Below, piece after piece: positions 9,099-17,009 of a stretch of DNA of 64,000 nucleotides. The notes under the pieces were generated by a model. That model made no database searches. It was given only the letters and a program-made list of their open reading frames with translations, and was not told where the DNA came from. The first letter of the stretch is position 1; the number at the start of each line of letters is the position of its first letter. The position numbers and the translations under genes were made by a program. The stretch is taken from positions 1-64,000 of the forward strand of contig NZ_VSFC01000012.1 of the NCBI RefSeq assembly GCF_008084905.1, read 5' to 3'. The DNA is from Xanthomarina maritima. Lineage in GTDB: Bacteria > Bacteroidota > Bacteroidia > Flavobacteriales > Flavobacteriaceae.

Positions 9099-9400
9099 AA
9101 AGCAGATCGCCTTATCGCTGTTCGTTTAGTCGAATAGAGGAAAGTCCGAACACCAAAGTGCAACATAGTGGTTAATGGCCACCAGTCGTGAGGCTAGGAA
9201 AAGTGCAACAGAAAGTATGTACAGGTAATGCTGTAGTGAAACCAGGTAAACTCTATGTGGTGCAATGTCATGTAAACCAATGCTTGAGAACTGCACGTTC
9301 GATGTTGGAGGGTAGGCAGCTAAAGTGTTCTGGTAACAGCACACTCAGATAAATGATAAGGACTCTTTTGAGTACAGAATTCGGCTTATAGATCTGCTTT
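9099..9400 (+). ncRNA. rnpB: RNase P RNA (bacterial type A)
   Basis: The catalytic RNA of ribonuclease P, which trims tRNA 5' leaders. The universally conserved 5' core GAGGAAAGTCCGAAC is at 9137-9151, and the 3' partner core ACAGAATTCGGCTTATAG is at 9374-9391. The ends close into helix P1: AAAGCAGATC at 9099-9108 pairs perfectly with GATCTGCTTT at 9391-9400. Internal conserved words such as GAAACCAGGTAAACTC (about 9238) also fit. The length of about 300 nt is normal for Bacteroidetes. A minus-strand reading frame inside it (9126-9344) is a shadow. The RNA lies between divergent dnaX and a small secreted-protein gene. Confidence 0.96.
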
Positions 9401-9404
9401 TTTT
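9391..9404 (+). terminator. P1 helix plus T-run acting as probable terminator of rnpB
   Basis: The 3' strand of P1 (9391-9400) runs straight into seven Ts (9398-9404). No other hairpin lies before the next ORF, so the closing helix of the RNA itself probably provides the termination signal. Confidence 0.5.
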
Positions 9405-9415
9405 ATATTTATTAA

Positions 9416-10018
9416 ATGAAATACTACTTACTTATCATATCTCTACTATTTTCAGTTATAGTTTGTTCTCAAGTAGAAGACAAAAAACCCTATATGTTTG
9501 ATGAAAACGGAAAAGCTATTGGCGAAAAAGAGTTTTTTAGTAAATTAAAATCTGGAGTTTACTTCAAAAGAGCTGTAGTTAACGATACTGCTGTTTTAGC
9601 TAAATTATATGTCAGAAAATTTGAAGGTCAATTAGATACTGCATCATATTCAATCTTTATTAATCATTTTGAAAAAACAGTTAAAACTAAAATAGATACT
9701 ACAAAGCCTTTAGTTGTTTATTTTTTTTATGAAAGCGATAAGCGCTTGGCAAAACACTATGCGAATACTGAAAGGTTGAAAGAACTTAATAATAGTGAAG
9801 TAGTTCAAACTTTTTATATGACAGAAAAAGGGTTTCATTTTAAGAACAGAAAGCATATTTTTTATGAAGATTCTTTAGATTTAGTAAAACAAACATTTAT
9901 TAGTCCACATAATTGTTGTGGGAGTGCAGTTGTACTAAAACCAAATGGAGAGTATTATAAAGAGTTAGGAGAATTTAATTCTATTAAAATTACTGAAAAA
10001 GCCTTGTCTGATTGGTAA
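9416..10018 (+). CDS. Secreted protein of unknown function (paralogue of 18585-19205)
   Basis: A 200-residue protein with a signal peptide (MKYYLLIISLLFSVIVCSQ). The mature N-terminus reads YMFDENGKAIGEKEFFSKL, then a beta-rich region with YFKRAVV, and a central LVVYFFYESDKRLAKHY. Near the C-terminus there is a Cys-Cys pair in PHNCCGSAVVLKPNGEYY. I do not recognise a named family. It aligns along its whole length with the product of 18585-19205, which shares EKEF...LKSG, EG.L, a D(T/S)....I/LVV.. segment and a C-terminal V(L/I)(K/R)P(N/D)G/R. Cys14-Ser before the cut could also be a weak lipobox (SVIVC). It starts 16 bases after rnpB and ends 4 bases before the convergent rsmD. Confidence 0.7.
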   Translation: MKYYLLIISLLFSVIVCSQVEDKKPYMFDENGKAIGEKEFFSKLKSGVYFKRAVVNDTAVLAKLYVRKFEGQLDTASYSIFINHFEKTVKTKIDTTKPLVVYFFYESDKRLAKHYANTERLKELNNSEVVQTFYMTEKGFHFKNRKHIFYEDSLDLVKQTFISPHNCCGSAVVLKPNGEYYKELGEFNSIKITEKALSDW

Positions 10019-10022
10019 GTTT

Positions 10023-10565
10023 TTAAGAAGATATTTCAAAAAAGCTAAACATATTTCCTCCATAACTTTTAGCATAACTAAAATTTTCAATTTGAGATAA
10101 ATCTGTATGTTTCGAATGTTCAACAATTAAAACACCCTTTTCTTCTAATAATTCATTTTTAAAGACAAGTTCTGGAATTTTAGAAAAATCTTCTAAAGAG
10201 AAATTATATGGTGGATCAGCAAAAATAATTGTCGCTTTTAGAGTTGTTTTTTCAAGGAATTTAAAGACATCACTTTTAACTGTTTGAATTGACATTTCAA
10301 AACTTCTAGCAGTTTCATTTATAAATTTAATACATCCATAATCTTGATCTACGCAAGTTATATTTGTGGTGCCTCTTGAAGCAAACTCATAACTGATATT
10401 ACCTGTTCCGGCAAAAAGGTCAAGCACTGAAATATCGTCCAAATAAAACAGATTGTTTAATATATTGAATAGAGCTTCCTTAGCCATATCTGTTGTTGGA
10501 CGAACAGGTAACTTTTTTGGTGCAGTAATTCGTCTGCCTTTAAATTGTCCGGAAACTATTCGCAT
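10023..10565 (-). CDS. rsmD: 16S rRNA (guanine(966)-N2)-methyltransferase
   Basis: A 180-residue Rossmann methyltransferase that modifies G966 of 16S rRNA in the small subunit. MRIVSGQFKGRRITAPK and RPTTDMAKEALFNIL form the signature N-terminus. VLDLFAGTGNISYEFASRG is the SAM site (about 62-80) and ADPPYNF is the catalytic (N/D)PPY motif (about 136-142). Length matches RsmD. The start codon overlaps the stop of the upstream DUF3822 gene by one base (TAATG), so the two are translationally coupled. This pair is a recurrent neighbourhood in Bacteroidetes. Confidence 0.94.
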   Translation of the reverse strand: MRIVSGQFKGRRITAPKKLPVRPTTDMAKEALFNILNNLFYLDDISVLDLFAGTGNISYEFASRGTTNITCVDQDYGCIKFINETARSFEMSIQTVKSDVFKFLEKTTLKATIIFADPPYNFSLEDFSKIPELVFKNELLEEKGVLIVEHSKHTDLSQIENFSYAKSYGGNMFSFFEISS

Positions 10566-11407
10566 TAAAAGCTTTGTGTTAGTACAAAATCTAAATAATT
10601 AGATTTTGGTTTCATAGTATAATTATAAGTATCTAATTTCGTTCCAAAGTTAATATGTCTAATATATTTATAAGCAATTGTATATAATTCAGATTCTTTA
10701 TTGATATCTCCTAAAAAAATTAGATGAATCTTTTCTGGGTTTAATTTCAATTGTTCTGCAGTAAAGAGAATGTAATAAATAAAATCTTCTTTGCTAGAAT
10801 ACTCGAAGGTATTGTAAAGGATTAATTTTCCTTTGTCTGTAACAATAATTTCAAAATGTCCTTTGTTGACATTTACGTAGAGTTTTGCATCGTCAGCATG
10901 TTTTTCCAATTGCAGTATTTTTTCTATTAAAACAGTAGAAAAATGGCTGTAAGTAAAACTGCCAAACGTATCGTAAATAAAGTTATTAATATTTACATAT
11001 GGAACATAAACATTAACACTGTCATTTATTTCAATAGAATCGAAAGCAATAAAATCTGATTTTAATATTTTAGAATTAAACTTTAAATAATCTGCTAATA
11101 AATCTTCATTAAATAATGCTTTAGGAACCATTGTAGAGATATCATTAACATAAATAACATGTATGGTCTCAAAATCTTGTTGTAGCTCTATTTCAGTATT
11201 GAAAAGATGTTTTAAAAAATCTAAAGCATCAAAAGGAGAGAGTTTTTTATCTTTTTCAAAATGCTTTAAAAAAGTAATGGTATTTGTTTCCTTGTTTAGA
11301 ATACAAAAAGAAAGTCCATTCAAACTTATTTGAATGGACAACTCAATTTTGGTTTTTATTTTACGAGTTTTATTCGCTATCTCCATAAGTTTTTGGCCAA
11401 TTTCCAT
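10565..11407 (-). CDS. DUF3822 family protein
   Basis: A 280-residue cytosolic protein of the Bacteroidetes DUF3822 family, recognised by the SIQISLNGLSFCI start region, the actin-like two-lobed layout and its place directly before rsmD. Conserved-looking segments are KLYVNVNKGHFEIIVTD and LILYNTFEYSSKEDFIYYILFTAEQL. The pattern resembles an ASKHA (actin-like) fold, but no ATPase motif is clear, and the function is unknown. The ATG at 11407 makes it overlap the upstream gene by 38 bases. An internal ATG at 11386 (residue 8) would cut this to 17 bases and is a fair alternative. It is coupled to rsmD by a TAATG overlap. Confidence 0.82.
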   Translation of the reverse strand: MEIGQKLMEIANKTRKIKTKIELSIQISLNGLSFCILNKETNTITFLKHFEKDKKLSPFDALDFLKHLFNTEIELQQDFETIHVIYVNDISTMVPKALFNEDLLADYLKFNSKILKSDFIAFDSIEINDSVNVYVPYVNINNFIYDTFGSFTYSHFSTVLIEKILQLEKHADDAKLYVNVNKGHFEIIVTDKGKLILYNTFEYSSKEDFIYYILFTAEQLKLNPEKIHLIFLGDINKESELYTIAYKYIRHINFGTKLDTYNYTMKPKSNYLDFVLTQSF

Positions 11408-12104
11408 TGGTTTTAACTTCGTCCATTGAACCTACTTTTAAAGCATCTCCATTAACACCATCAACAGAAACAACTTGGTTTTCTTGAGCTATTAAATCTT
11501 TATTTTGATCGTGTAAAATAACTGCTTTTTTAACGCTAGCTTCAAAAACTGGGATTTGTAAATCGTTTTGTTCTAATAAGCCTGCTTGCATTTCAAATTG
11601 TGCATCAGTATTAGGTACATTCATCATAGATTTATATCTGTCAGAATTTTTAAATAAAGAATCTTTTACAGAAACAAAACCTAAAGTATCAATAATAATA
11701 CTGTCTTTTAAAGTTTCAACACCACCATAACGTTTTGTTAATTCTTTGTCAATAACTGTTGTATCTCTACGTTGTGTTATAGTAAATTTGGCAGTATCTA
11801 GAAACTTTTCTAGATTGTCGAAACTAGGAGCAAATTTACCAGTAACTTGTTGATGCGCTAATTGTGCATCTCTAATATCAACCAATTTTTCAATGACTTT
11901 AGCGTAGCGTTTATCCTTTACTTTATTAAATTGGATAGGTTCGTAAATAGACATAAATGTCTGGTATCCTAAAAAGAAAATTAAAACCCAAAGTACAATT
12001 GTTAAAACAGGCTTCATTTTAGAAGGAATAAATTTGTCAATTAGCCATACTAAACCAATTGTAACTAGTATTACAGCAACAGCTATAAGAATTATTTTAA
12101 ACAT
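11370..12104 (-). CDS. Membrane-anchored protein of unknown function
   Basis: A 244-residue protein with two N-terminal membrane segments (ILIAVAVILVTIGLVWLI at about 5-22 and VLTIVLWVLIFFLGYQTFM at about 33-51). A conserved-looking soluble domain follows, with YEPIQFNKVKDKRYAKVIEKLVDIRDAQLAHQQVTGKF. That stretch strongly resembles the helix-plus-turn seen in pilin-like or T9SS-associated Bacteroidetes proteins that carry a LVDIRDAQ.AHQ...G.Y motif, but I cannot name the family. Its 3' end overlaps the DUF3822 start, giving a three-gene unit with rsmD. Periplasmic orientation of the soluble part is inference. Confidence 0.7.
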   Translation of the reverse strand: MFKIILIAVAVILVTIGLVWLIDKFIPSKMKPVLTIVLWVLIFFLGYQTFMSIYEPIQFNKVKDKRYAKVIEKLVDIRDAQLAHQQVTGKFAPSFDNLEKFLDTAKFTITQRRDTTVIDKELTKRYGGVETLKDSIIIDTLGFVSVKDSLFKNSDRYKSMMNVPNTDAQFEMQAGLLEQNDLQIPVFEASVKKAVILHDQNKDLIAQENQVVSVDGVNGDALKVGSMDEVKTNGNWPKTYGDSE

Positions 12105-12192
12105 AGTGTTTGTTATTAAATTTAATTAAGGTACAACGCAAATCTACAATTTTTTTTTAATCGTAAAAACCAAAGCACGTAAAAATCATTGC

Positions 12193-12200
12193 TATCTTTG
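12193..12200 (+). promoter_or_regulatory. Probable -7 promoter box for the RecD-like helicase
   Basis: TATCTTTG matches TAnnTTTG and lies 27 bases before the ATG. A matching -33 TTG was not found. Confidence 0.5.
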
Positions 12201-12227
12201 ATGAAATATTAAAATTTAACACCTTTC

Positions 12228-13652
12228 ATGACTTCTTCGGAATTTTACTCTCTTATTAAACAGCAGTTTCCATTTAATCCAACTTCTAAACAAGAAATTG
12301 TATTATTACAATTGTCTGAATTTATTTTTAGTGATAAACCGAATGACTTATATTTATTAAAAGGTTATGCTGGTACAGGAAAAACAACAATTATTGGCAC
12401 TATAGTTTCGAATTTATGGAAGGCAAAAAAGAGTGCTGTCTTAATGGCACCAACAGGTCGTGCAGCTAAAGTAATATCTAATTATTCAGGAAAAGAAGCA
12501 TTTACAATTCATAAAAAAATATATTTTCCTAAAAAAGAAAAAAGTGGCAATGTAAAATTTGTTTTGCAACCTAATAAACATAAAAACACCATTTTTATAG
12601 TTGATGAAGCTTCAATGATTCCAGATGCTCCAAGCGAATCAAAATTATTTGAAAACGGATCCCTATTAGACGATTTAATGCAATACGTTTATTCTGGTCA
12701 TAAATGTAAATTATTGCTAATTGGTGATACAGCTCAATTACCACCTGTAAAATTAGACTTAAGTCCTGCTTTAGATGACAATACTATAAGTTTAAATTAC
12801 AACAAACATGTAACTAAAATGGAGCTTGACGAAGTTGTAAGACAAGAACAAGACTCTGGAATTTTAGAAAATGCCACTCAATTAAGAGAATCTTTGTCCA
12901 ATGCTTTTTTTGACACCTTTAAATTTAATCTAAACGGTTATAAAGACATTGTTAGATTAGTAGATGGCCAAGAAATAATGGATGCAATAAATGATTCATA
13001 CAGTCAATTAGGAAACGAAGAAACAGCCATTATAGTTAGAAGTAATAAACGAGCCAATTTGTATAACGAACAAATTAGAAATAGAATTTTATTTAATGAA
13101 AACGAATTAACTCCAGGAGATTATTTAATGGTAGTTAAGAATAATTATTTTTGGATTAAACCAACAACAGAAGCTGGTTTTATTGCAAATGGTGATATTA
13201 TAGAAGTCCTAGAAATATTTAATATTATTGACCTTTACGGTTTTCGTTTTGCTGAAGTAAAAATTCGAATGGTAGATTATCCTAGAATGAGACCTTTTGA
13301 AACGGTATTACTGTTAGATACTATTACTGCCGAAACTCCTTCACTTACTTATGAAGACTCCAATAGGTTATATCAAGAAGTGATGAAAGATTACCAGAAT
13401 GAAAGCAGTAATTATAAAAAGTTTCTAAGTGTTAAAAACAACAAATATTTTAATGCGTTACAGGTTAAATTTTCTTATGCTATCACTTGTCATAAATCTC
13501 AAGGAGGACAATGGAATACGGTATTTGTAGAACAACCATATTTACCAGATGGCATTACAAAAGACTATTTACGCTGGTTGTATACAGCTGTAACACGTGC
13601 CAAAGATAAATTGTATCTTATTGGTTTTAAAGACGATTTTTTTGAAGATTAA
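12228..13652 (+). CDS. RecD-like superfamily 1B DNA helicase
   Basis: A 474-residue ATP-dependent helicase. Walker A is GYAGTGKT (residues 46-53), APTGRAAKV is motif Ia, IFIVDEASM is motif II and LIGDTAQLPPV is motif III. The C-terminal UvrD_C_2 part carries AITCHKSQGGQW (motif V) and LYTAVTRAKDKLYLIG (motif VI). It lacks the N-terminal domain of RecBCD-type RecD and the OB repeats of RecD2, so it is the short 'AAA_30 / exodeoxyribonuclease V-like' helicase widespread in Bacteroidetes. A role in DNA repair or replication is likely but not specified by sequence. No recB or recC neighbours are present. Confidence 0.88.
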   Translation: MTSSEFYSLIKQQFPFNPTSKQEIVLLQLSEFIFSDKPNDLYLLKGYAGTGKTTIIGTIVSNLWKAKKSAVLMAPTGRAAKVISNYSGKEAFTIHKKIYFPKKEKSGNVKFVLQPNKHKNTIFIVDEASMIPDAPSESKLFENGSLLDDLMQYVYSGHKCKLLLIGDTAQLPPVKLDLSPALDDNTISLNYNKHVTKMELDEVVRQEQDSGILENATQLRESLSNAFFDTFKFNLNGYKDIVRLVDGQEIMDAINDSYSQLGNEETAIIVRSNKRANLYNEQIRNRILFNENELTPGDYLMVVKNNYFWIKPTTEAGFIANGDIIEVLEIFNIIDLYGFRFAEVKIRMVDYPRMRPFETVLLLDTITAETPSLTYEDSNRLYQEVMKDYQNESSNYKKFLSVKNNKYFNALQVKFSYAITCHKSQGGQWNTVFVEQPYLPDGITKDYLRWLYTAVTRAKDKLYLIGFKDDFFED

Positions 13653-13736
13653 ATAAATTCCCAAAATATCTTTTGCAGATTTACATATGGATAAAAAGTT
13701 TAAACCAAACTAACATTAAATTTCTTTTAAAAATCC

Positions 13737-13744
13737 TATTTTTG
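13737..13744 (+). promoter_or_regulatory. Probable -7 promoter box of the kdsB operon
   Basis: TATTTTTG matches TAnnTTTG and is 23 bases before the kdsB ATG, in the 115-base gap after the helicase gene. Confidence 0.5.
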
Positions 13745-13767
13745 AACTAATAAACTAAAAACAATAG

Positions 13768-14496
13768 ATGAAAATAATTTCCATGATACCAGCACGATAT
13801 AGCGCATCTCGATTTCCGGGGAAACTCATGCAGGATTTGGAAGGAAAATCTGTAATTAGAAGAACATACGAAGCTACAGTAAATACAAAACTATTTGATG
13901 ATGTATTTGTAGTAACAGATAGCCAGATTATTTTCGATGAAATTGTAAATCATGGTGGAAAAGCCATCATGAGTAAAAAAGAACATGAATGTGGAAGCGA
14001 TAGAATTGCCGAAGCTGTTCAATTTATGGATATAGATATTGTAGTCAATGTGCAAGGAGACGAACCTTTTACTGAAGTATCTTCTTTGAAAAAATTGATC
14101 CATGTTTTTAAAAATGATGCAAATAAAGAAATCGATTTAGCATCATTAATGGTTCATATTACAGATTGGGACGAAATTAAAAACCCAAACACCGTTAAGG
14201 TAATTGTAGATAAAAATAATTTTGCAATGTATTTTTCCAGAAGCCCAATTCCATATCCAAGAGACGAAACTGTTCATGTTAAGTATTATAAACATAAAGG
14301 AGTTTATGCTTTTAGAAAAGAAGCTTTATTAGATTTTTACAGATTACCAATGCTTTCTTTAGAAGCTTCAGAAAAGATAGAATGTATTCGCTATTTAGAA
14401 TATAGTAAAAAAATTAAAATGGTTGAAACAAATGTTCAAGGCGTAGAAATAGACACGCCAGAAGATTTAGAACGAGCAAAAAAACTTTGGAAATAA
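13768..14496 (+). CDS. kdsB: CMP-Kdo / CMP-Kdo8N synthetase (3-deoxy-manno-octulosonate cytidylyltransferase)
   Basis: A 242-residue nucleotidyltransferase that activates a Kdo-type sugar with CTP for transfer to lipid A. The family start [13 protein letters not shown] (residues 7-19) is intact, NVQGDEPF (about 93-100) holds the metal-binding Asp, and [20 protein letters not shown] and [13 protein letters not shown] follow in the usual order. Length matches KdsB. It is the first gene of a tight unit with a HAD phosphatase and a KdnB-like oxidase. In Shewanella the KdsB next to KdnB prefers 8-amino-3,8-dideoxy-Kdo, so this enzyme may do the same. Sequence alone does not decide between Kdo and Kdo8N. 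Confidence 0.95.
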   Translation: MKIISMIPARYSASRFPGKLMQDLEGKSVIRRTYEATVNTKLFDDVFVVTDSQIIFDEIVNHGGKAIMSKKEHECGSDRIAEAVQFMDIDIVVNVQGDEPFTEVSSLKKLIHVFKNDANKEIDLASLMVHITDWDEIKNPNTVKVIVDKNNFAMYFSRSPIPYPRDETVHVKYYKHKGVYAFRKEALLDFYRLPMLSLEASEKIECIRYLEYSKKIKMVETNVQGVEIDTPEDLERAKKLWK

Positions 14497-14500
14497 TAAA

Positions 14501-15205
14501 TTGAATAAAGAATATAAACATATTAAAGTTATTGGCTTTGATGCAGATGATACTCTTTGGGTAAACGAAACTTATTTTCGTGATGCCGAAGAGGCTTTTG
14601 CAAAACTACTAGAACAGTTCGAGACTCTTAATAAAATAGATCAAGAGCTCTTTAAAATGGAGATGAAAAATCTGCCACTTTATGGTTATGGAGTAAAAGG
14701 TTTTATTCTGTCTATGGTTGAAATGGCTTTAGAATTATCAAATAACAATGTATCCAATAAAACCATTCAAGCTATTTTGGAAATTGGAAAAGACATGATC
14801 AATAAACCTGTTGAATTGTTAGATGGCGTGGAAGAAGTTTTAAAAGCACTTTCTAAAAATTATAGATTAATTATAGCAACTAAAGGCGATTTACTAGATC
14901 AGGAACGGAAACTTGAAAAATCCGGTTTAATAGAATATTTTCATCATATTGAAGTGTTAAGTGATAAGCAAGAAGCCAATTATTCAAAACTTTTAAATCA
15001 TTTAGATATCAAACCATCAGAGTTTTTAATGGTAGGTAATTCATTAAAATCAGATATATTACCTTTAGTAAATATAAAAGCACATGCAATACATGTTCCT
15101 TTTCATACTACTTGGACACACGAACAAGTTGATGAAAGTGAAACGAATGGCAAATCATATAAAACGGTAAATAGCTTATTAGATATTTTACCATTATTAA
15201 ATTAA
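14501..15205 (+). CDS. HAD-family hydrolase with TTG start
   Basis: A 234-residue haloacid-dehalogenase-type phosphatase. Motif I is GFDADDTLW with Asp14 and Asp16, motif II is LIIATKGD, and motif III/IV residues follow in KPSEFLMVGNSLKSDI. The start is a TTG at 14501, four bases after the kdsB stop. The first internal ATG is near residue 52, beyond motif I, so TTG must be used or the enzyme would lose its nucleophile. The substrate is unknown. Sitting between kdsB and kdnB it could act on a Kdo-type sugar phosphate, but the classic Kdo-8-phosphatase KdsC is shorter and not obviously the same, so this is only suggestion. Confidence 0.85.
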   Translation: MNKEYKHIKVIGFDADDTLWVNETYFRDAEEAFAKLLEQFETLNKIDQELFKMEMKNLPLYGYGVKGFILSMVEMALELSNNNVSNKTIQAILEIGKDMINKPVELLDGVEEVLKALSKNYRLIIATKGDLLDQERKLEKSGLIEYFHHIEVLSDKQEANYSKLLNHLDIKPSEFLMVGNSLKSDILPLVNIKAHAIHVPFHTTWTHEQVDESETNGKSYKTVNSLLDILPLLN

Positions 15206-15232
15206 TTATATAATTATTGTTACAATAAATAC

Positions 15233-16315
15233 ATGACTTTTAAAAATTTTCCAATGGTGTCCAAAGTTGTTTTTGGACGTGGCTGTTTTAATCAATTAGG
15301 AGACATTCTTTCGCCAAAAAGATTAAATACAAAAGCTCCATTTATTTATATTGTAGACGATGTGTTTCAAGGTAATTCCTGGTTAACATCTAGAATACCT
15401 CTGTTTTACGAAGATAAAATATATTACATTTCTGCAGATCAAGAGCCAAAAACATCTCAAGTAGATGAATTAGTTGAAGAAATTATTCTTACTTACAAAG
15501 ATCTTCCTTCAGGCATTATAGGAATAGGAGGTGGAACAATTCTAGATTTAGCCAAAGCAGTTTCCATAATGCTTACTAATGATGGAGAAGCAAAAGAATA
15601 TCAAGGTTGGGATTTGGTAAAACATCCAGCCATTTATCATGTTGGAGTTCCAACAATTTCTGGTACTGGAGCCGAAGTTTCAAGAACTACAGTTTTAACA
15701 GGTCCAGAAAAAAAATTAGGAATCAATTCAGATTACACACCTTTCGATCAAGTTATATTAGATCCAGAATTAACTAAAGATGTTCCGAAGGACCAATGGT
15801 TTTATACTGGAATGGATTGTTATATTCATTGTATAGAATCTTTAACAGGCACGTATCTCAATGCATTTAGTAAGACTTATGGTGAAAAAGCATATGAGTT
15901 GTGTAAAGAGCTATTTTTAGACAATAACCTGTCTGATGAAGAAGCTCAAGACAAACTCATGATGGCGTCTTGGCATGGAGGTATGAGTATTGCATATTCT
16001 CAGGTAGGAGTAGCACATGCTATGAGTTATGGTTTGAGTTATTTATTAGGTACAAAACACGGAATTGGTAACTGTATAGTTTTTAATCATTTAGAAGAGT
16101 TTTATCCAGATGGTGTTGCTCTATTTAAAAAAATGAAAGCAAAGCACGACATTAAATTACCTCAAGGTTTATGTGCTAATTTAACTGACAAAGAGTTTGA
16201 TATCATGATAGATGTTGCTTTAAGTTTAGAACCACTTTGGGAAAATGCCTTAGGAAAACATTGGAGAAAAACAATATCTCGTGATAAGTTAAAGGAACTC
16301 TACTTAAAAATGTAA
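15233..16315 (+). CDS. kdnB: Iron-containing alcohol dehydrogenase, KdnB-like (Kdo 8-oxidase)
   Basis: A 360-residue group III (iron-type) alcohol dehydrogenase. GIGGGTILDLAKAV near residues 98-111 is the nucleotide-binding turn and VPTISGTGAEVSRT is the family signature. Metal ligands fall in GMDCYIHCIES, VGVAHAMSYG and LGTKHGIGN. The closest characterised match I can recall by sequence character is Shewanella KdnB, which oxidises C8 of Kdo before transamination by KdnA to 8-amino-3,8-dideoxy-Kdo. Its position in one operon with kdsB supports this. The partner aminotransferase KdnA is not in the window. A less specific aldehyde/alcohol dehydrogenase remains possible. Confidence 0.75.
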   Translation: MTFKNFPMVSKVVFGRGCFNQLGDILSPKRLNTKAPFIYIVDDVFQGNSWLTSRIPLFYEDKIYYISADQEPKTSQVDELVEEIILTYKDLPSGIIGIGGGTILDLAKAVSIMLTNDGEAKEYQGWDLVKHPAIYHVGVPTISGTGAEVSRTTVLTGPEKKLGINSDYTPFDQVILDPELTKDVPKDQWFYTGMDCYIHCIESLTGTYLNAFSKTYGEKAYELCKELFLDNNLSDEEAQDKLMMASWHGGMSIAYSQVGVAHAMSYGLSYLLGTKHGIGNCIVFNHLEEFYPDGVALFKKMKAKHDIKLPQGLCANLTDKEFDIMIDVALSLEPLWENALGKHWRKTISRDKLKELYLKM

Positions 16316-16316
16316 T

Positions 16317-16865
16317 ATGCAAAAGCTTGCCAAATTTATTTATTTTAAATTAATGGGTTGGAAAGTTGTAGGCAATACAACTATGTCTAAAGACACTGTT
16401 AAAAAAGCAGTTTTAATTGCAATGCCACATACAAGTTGGCATGATTTTTATATTGGTTTGTTATTAAGAAAGATTATTGGAATTAAATCTAACTTTATTG
16501 GTAAGAAAGAACTTTTTGTTTGGCCTTTTGGCTATTATTTTAGAGCCATAGGAGGAAGGCCTATTGATAGAACTTCTGGTCAAAATAAAGTAGAAGCTAT
16601 TGCCAAACTATTTGAAGAAAATGATGAATTTAGGTTAGCCTTAGCACCTGAAGGTACTAGAAAAAAAGTAACCGAGTGGCGAACAGGGTTTTATTACATA
16701 GCTAAAGCTGCAAATGTGCCAATAATTATGTTTACATTAGATTTTAAAAACAAGCAAAATAAAATATCTGAACCTTTTTATACAACCAATAACATGGAAG
16801 CAGATTTTAAATTTATGAAGAACTTTTATAAAGGTGTTGTTGGCAAAATTCCTGAGTATTCATAG
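16317..16865 (+). CDS. PlsC-like lysophospholipid acyltransferase family protein
   Basis: A 182-residue membrane-associated acyltransferase. The catalytic H-x4-D motif is PHTSWHD (His38, Asp43), followed by GGRPIDR (79-85, glycerol-phosphate binding) and PEGTR (111-115). It is short relative to PlsC (about 240 residues) and has no obvious N-terminal membrane helix, as in the small '1-acyl-sn-glycerol-3-phosphate acyltransferase' group of Bacteroidetes. The ATG starts one base after the kdnB stop, making it the last gene of the kdsB operon. It might act in lipid A or phospholipid remodelling, which is inference from context. A strong terminator follows. Confidence 0.85.
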   Translation: MQKLAKFIYFKLMGWKVVGNTTMSKDTVKKAVLIAMPHTSWHDFYIGLLLRKIIGIKSNFIGKKELFVWPFGYYFRAIGGRPIDRTSGQNKVEAIAKLFEENDEFRLALAPEGTRKKVTEWRTGFYYIAKAANVPIIMFTLDFKNKQNKISEPFYTTNNMEADFKFMKNFYKGVVGKIPEYS

Positions 16866-16959
16866 CCTTTTGGTATAGATTTTGAACTATTAAAATAGGT
16901 TAGTAGATGAAACATAAAGTAAACTTTTTGTCCCTAAAAAGAAACATCTATTACAATAA

Positions 16960-16988
16960 AAAAGCTACTTAGAATATAAGTAGCTTTT
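16960..16988. terminator. Bidirectional intrinsic terminator
   Basis: A perfect 12-bp stem (AAAAGCTACTTA at 16960-16971 with TAAGTAGCTTTT at 16977-16988) and a 5-base loop lie between the convergent acyltransferase and CarboxypepD_reg-like genes. Confidence 0.88.
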
Positions 16989-17009
16989 ACTTTTTTAAAG
17001 GTATTAGAA

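Noticed and set aside
9126-9344. A 72-codon minus-strand reading frame in the RNase P region
   Set aside because: It lies wholly inside the RNase P RNA, whose conserved cores explain the sequence. The frame has no protein-like features.
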